From positions 1 to 8,001 of the forward strand of contig CALFJF010000057.1 in assembly GCA_937877535.1 (NCBI GenBank): a DNA stretch of 8,001 bases, read 5' to 3'. Shown piece after piece: positions 5,408 to 8,001 of the stretch. How positions within the stretch are numbered: position 1 is the stretch's first letter; each line of letters starts with the position of its first letter. A program made the translations under genes and the position numbers. The stretch is from an uncultured Treponema sp. (GTDB taxonomy: Bacteria > Spirochaetota > Spirochaetia > Treponematales > Treponemataceae). Under the pieces are notes generated by a model. It did no database searches. It was given only the letters and a program-made list of their open reading frames with translations, and had not been told where the DNA came from.

Positions 5408-8001
5408 TTACTTAAAATATCTCACTCCCGCGCGGAACAAATTCTGGCACGAATTCGCTTCCTCGTAGCGGGAAATGTTCTTAATCAGGTTCGGCTCGAA
5501 TCCGCCGATGCCGACCGTGCGCTCGGAGTGACCCATTTTGCCGAGAACGAGACCGTCGGGGCTTGTGAGACCTTCGATTGCGTAGGCAGAGCCGTTCGGG
5601 TTTTCGGGTTCTTGCATCGTGGGCTTGCCGTTTTCGTCGCAGTATTGGCTGTAGACTTGCCCTTTCTCGAACAATTCTTTGGCGAGTTTTTCTGCGATGA
5701 AGATTTTGCCTTCGCCGTGGCTCACGGGAATGTAGTGCGGTCGCGCGTCCAAAATCGACTCGTCCAACGCCCACGGGCTTTGTGCGCTCACCATGCGAGT
5801 CCAAACCACGCGCGAAATGTGGCGGTGGATGTCGTTGAAGGTGAGGGTCGGCGTGTCTGCGCTCGGCTCAACGATTTTTCCGTAGGGAACGAGACCCGTC
5901 TTAATCAGTGCCTGGAAGCCGTTGCAGATTCCGAGAACGAGGTTCTTTTTCTGCTCTAAGTGAGCCGTAATCGCGTCGGCGACCCGCTTCTCTCGGATGA
6001 CATTCGCGATGAATTTTCCGCTTCCGTCTGGCTCGTCGCCCGCGCTGAATCCGCCCGCAAACGCAATGATTTGCGATTTTTCGATTTCGGCTTTGAACGC
6101 TTCGAGCGATTCTTCAAGGTCTTTCGGTGTTCGGTTCTTGAAGACGAGGATGTGCGAGTCCGCGCCCGCAAGGTTGAACGCGCGAGCCATGTCGTATTCG
6201 CAGTTCGTGCCCGGGAACACGGGGATTATCACGCGGGGCTTGGGGTGGTTGAGCGTGTCGAAACCACCTGTTTTTGTCATTTCGACAGGCTCAATGACCG
6301 CTTTTCTCGCTTCCGCAAGCGATTTGTGTTCGCTCATCGCCCAGTCGGGCAAGTTTTCGTCCTTTTTAATAGAAGAAACTGGCGGGAAGACTTTTGCGAG
6401 CGGTTTTTCCCACGCTTCGTACAATTCGGCGATGGAAATTTCCACGAGCGGCATGGGATTGAGCCCTGTCATCGCGATGGAAATATTCTGCTCGCGCTGC
6501 GTGTTTCCGAGCCTGAGAACGGTCGTGTTCACGAAATCGCCGTTCTCGAACTTGTCGTCGTCGGTCTCAACGACAATCGAGCCATAGAGCGGCGTGAACA
6601 AATCCGCGATTGTGTTGTTGACGTTCCGATGAAAGCCGAGTGCCGTCGCGCTTGAAGGAATCGCCGTGAGCTGAACGCCGATTTTGTTTCCGAACGCCAT
6701 TTTCGTAATCGCTTCGGCGATTCCGCCCGCGCCCACGGGGTACATCGCGCTGATTTTGCCCGCTTTGTTGAGTTCATAGAGCGCGTCCGAATTCTTTTTG
6801 AACGCTTCCCAGTCAGGGGCGAGTTCTTTTGAGTACGGAACTTGCACGAGGTAGATGTAGCTTCCGCTCTTTTTGAACGAGCCTGACTGAACATTTTTCG
6901 CCTCGTCATGCGCCACCGCAAACGAAACGAGCGTGTGCGGAACATTGATATGCTCGAAAGTTCCGCTCATCGAGTCTTTTCCGCCGATTGAAGCACAACC
7001 CATTTCGCGCTGCGCGTCAACCGAGCCGAGCAATGCCGCCGCAGGGTAGCCCCAAGTGTGAGAATCCACCGCGCGACCGAAAAATTCCTGATAGCTCATG
7101 CGGCTTGTGGTCGCTTTTCCGCCGATACAGGTGATTTTTGCGAGCGAAGAGAGAATTGCCGTCTGTGCGCCGTGCCACGGAGACCATTGGGCAACGCGCG
7201 GGTCGTAGCCGTAGCTCATTAAACTGACAGTTGAGGTTTCGCGTGGGGAAATGACGGGGATTTTCGCGCTCATCGCGCATTCGGGCGTTCCCTGATATTT
7301 TCCGCCGAACGGAAACAAAACCGTGCTCGCGCCGATTGAGCCGTCAAATCGCTCCTGCAAGCCGCGCTGAGAACAACACGCCAAGTCACGGATATTTTCG
7401 ATGAACGCCTGCCGCATTTGCTCTGCCGTTGGCTGCTCGCCGCCCGATTCTCCCGTTGCGCTCGCCGCCTTTCCTAGCACTTTCGCCACAGAATCAAGCG
7501 GTCTTACGAGCGGAGAAGAATGTTGCTCGCTCGGAGATTCAATGGAAGCCTTTGCCGTGTGAACTGCACCCGCTGAATCGAGAAATGAGCGGTCAATATC
7601 GACGATGGTTTTTCCGCGCCACTTCATCGTGAGCTTGTTTTTGTCGGTGACGGTTGCCACCACGACCGCGTTCAAATTCTCGTCATTGCAATACTTTATG
7701 AATTTTTCGACATCGCCTTTTCTGACGACGACTGCCATTCGCTCCTGACTTTCAGAAATCGCAAGTTCCGTGCCGTTCAAGCCTTCGTATTTTTTGGGAA
7801 CTGCGTCAAGATTGATGTCCAAGCCGGGGGCAAGTTCGCCGACCGCCACGGAAACACCGCCCGCGCCAAAGTCGTTCGAGCGGCGAATCATTCGGCTCAC
7901 TTCGGGATTTCTGAAAAGCCGCTGGATTTTTCGCTCCTCGACGGCATTTCCTTTCTGAACCTCAGCCGCCGCCGTGGTCACGGATTTTTCGGTGTGGACT
8001 T
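5408..8001 (-). CDS. purL: Phosphoribosylformylglycinamidine synthase, single-chain PurL (5' end outside window)
   Basis: FGAM synthase converts FGAR, glutamine and ATP to FGAM in de novo purine synthesis. The frame stays open to the window edge (VHTEKS precedes the GTG at 7979-7981), so that GTG is not the start. About 863 residues are visible, and roughly a third of a 1200-1300-residue protein is missing. Counting the GTG codon as residue 1, the visible parts are: end of the first synthetase half with DFGAGGVS (37-44) and SESQER (76-81); a Ser/Ala/Glu-rich linker (135-190); the second AIRS half with GGKDSMS (333-339) and GAGGIAEA (417-424); then the glutaminase domain from about 582. That domain shows VFPGTNCEYD, GGFSAGD, nucleophile Cys686 in GICNGFQAL, SHGEG (754-758), and His818/Glu820 in GHSER, giving an intact amidotransferase triad. 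Residues 562-580 of the linker before the glutaminase are encoded by two REP-like palindromes. It is first in the visible minus-strand run. Confidence 0.96.
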   Translation of the reverse strand, partial: VHTEKSVTTAAAEVQKGNAVEERKIQRLFRNPEVSRMIRRSNDFGAGGVSVAVGELAPGLDINLDAVPKKYEGLNGTELAISESQERMAVVVRKGDVEKFIKYCNDENLNAVVVATVTDKNKLTMKWRGKTIVDIDRSFLDSAGAVHTAKASIESPSEQHSSPLVRPLDSVAKVLGKAASATGESGGEQPTAEQMRQAFIENIRDLACCSQRGLQERFDGSIGASTVLFPFGGKYQGTPECAMSAKIPVISPRETSTVSLMSYGYDPRVAQWSPWHGAQTAILSSLAKITCIGGKATTSRMSYQEFFGRAVDSHTWGYPAAALLGSVDAQREMGCASIGGKDSMSGTFEHINVPHTLVSFAVAHDEAKNVQSGSFKKSGSYIYLVQVPYSKELAPDWEAFKKNSDALYELNKAGKISAMYPVGAGGIAEAITKMAFGNKIGVQLTAIPSSATALGFHRNVNNTIADLFTPLYGSIVVETDDDKFENGDFVNTTVLRLGNTQREQNISIAMTGLNPMPLVEISIAELYEAWEKPLAKVFPPVSSIKKDENLPDWAMSEHKSLAEARKAVIEPVEMTKTGGFDTLNHPKPRVIIPVFPGTNCEYDMARAFNLAGADSHILVFKNRTPKDLEESLEAFKAEIEKSQIIAFAGGFSAGDEPDGSGKFIANVIREKRVADAITAHLEQKKNLVLGICNGFQALIKTGLVPYGKIVEPSADTPTLTFNDIHRHISRVVWTRMVSAQSPWALDESILDARPHYIPVSHGEGKIFIAEKLAKELFEKGQVYSQYCDENGKPTMQEPENPNGSAYAIEGLTSPDGLVLGKMGHSERTVGIGGFEPNLIKNISRYEEANSCQNLFRAGVRYFK
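6244..6268. repeat. REP-like palindrome, copy A, inside purL
   Basis: GGTGGTT (6244-6250) pairs perfectly with AACCACC (6262-6268) around GAGCGTGTCGA. On the minus strand the loop reads TCGACACGCTC, one base different from the loops of copies B and C. In the purL frame it encodes GGFDTLNHP (residues 572-580). It is inverted relative to copy B and separated from it by 7 nt (6269-6275). Confidence 0.75.
6276..6298. repeat. REP-like palindrome, copy B, inside purL
   Basis: GTCATT (6276-6281) pairs with AATGAC (6293-6298) around the 11-nt loop TCGACAGGCTC. In the purL frame (minus strand) it encodes VIEPVEMT (residues 562-569). This peptide is what the common palindrome GTCATTGAGCCTGTCGAAAT gives in this frame. 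With copy A it makes an inverted pair of 55 bp (6244-6298). Confidence 0.8.

Noticed and set aside
5960..6655. Plus-strand ORF of 231 codons inside purL
   Set aside because: It is antisense to conserved PurL domains and Arg/Phe/Val-rich with no recognisable fold.
7979..7981. GTG as the start codon of purL
   Set aside because: The frame is open upstream to the window edge and encodes VHTEKS, which continues the protein. The family is several hundred residues longer at the N-terminus.

Overview
The window reads as spirochaete DNA, most likely a host-associated Treponema. This is an inference from gene types and general character: a single-chain PurL of the Clostridium/spirochaete-like type, a tandem pair of CNNM/CBS/CorC 'hemolysin-like' membrane proteins, a thioredoxin-fold lipoprotein with a relaxed lipobox, and A/T-tract-rich spacers. 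No rRNA, tRNA, CRISPR array, insertion sequence or phage gene is visible.

Layout. Bases 1-1497 (plus strand) hold a tight cluster: the last codons of an unidentified gene; a shortened SAM-dependent methyltransferase overlapping both neighbours; an HSL-type alpha/beta hydrolase with an intact catalytic triad; and a 50-residue ORF that looks like the leftover C-terminus of a second alpha/beta hydrolase. This arm looks more G+C-rich than the middle of the window and contains two degraded-looking genes. It meets the rest of the window at a convergent junction at 1498-1522, a 25-bp gap with no convincing terminator.

Bases 1523-8001 are all minus strand, in transcription order purL (5' end outside the window) -> thioredoxin-fold lipoprotein -> CorC-like protein 1 -> CorC-like protein 2. 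The gaps are 26 bp, 132 bp and an 8-bp overlap. PurL (FGAM synthase) catalyses the fourth step of de novo purine synthesis. The two CorC-like proteins are predicted inner-membrane divalent-cation transport or resistance proteins, and the lipoprotein is predicted to sit at the cell envelope. No single pathway obviously links purL to the other three, so their adjacency may only reflect co-transcription.

The most interesting signal is a family of small REP-like palindromes. Three copies share an 11-nt loop (TCGACAVGCTC in one orientation), while their stems differ in sequence but still pair perfectly. One copy lies in the 132-bp spacer upstream of CorC-like protein 1. The other two form an inverted pair inside the purL reading frame, exactly in the linker between the synthetase part and the glutaminase domain. 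They encode the peptides VIEPVEMT and GGFDTLNHP without breaking the frame. This looks like a mobile palindrome pair domesticated as protein linker.
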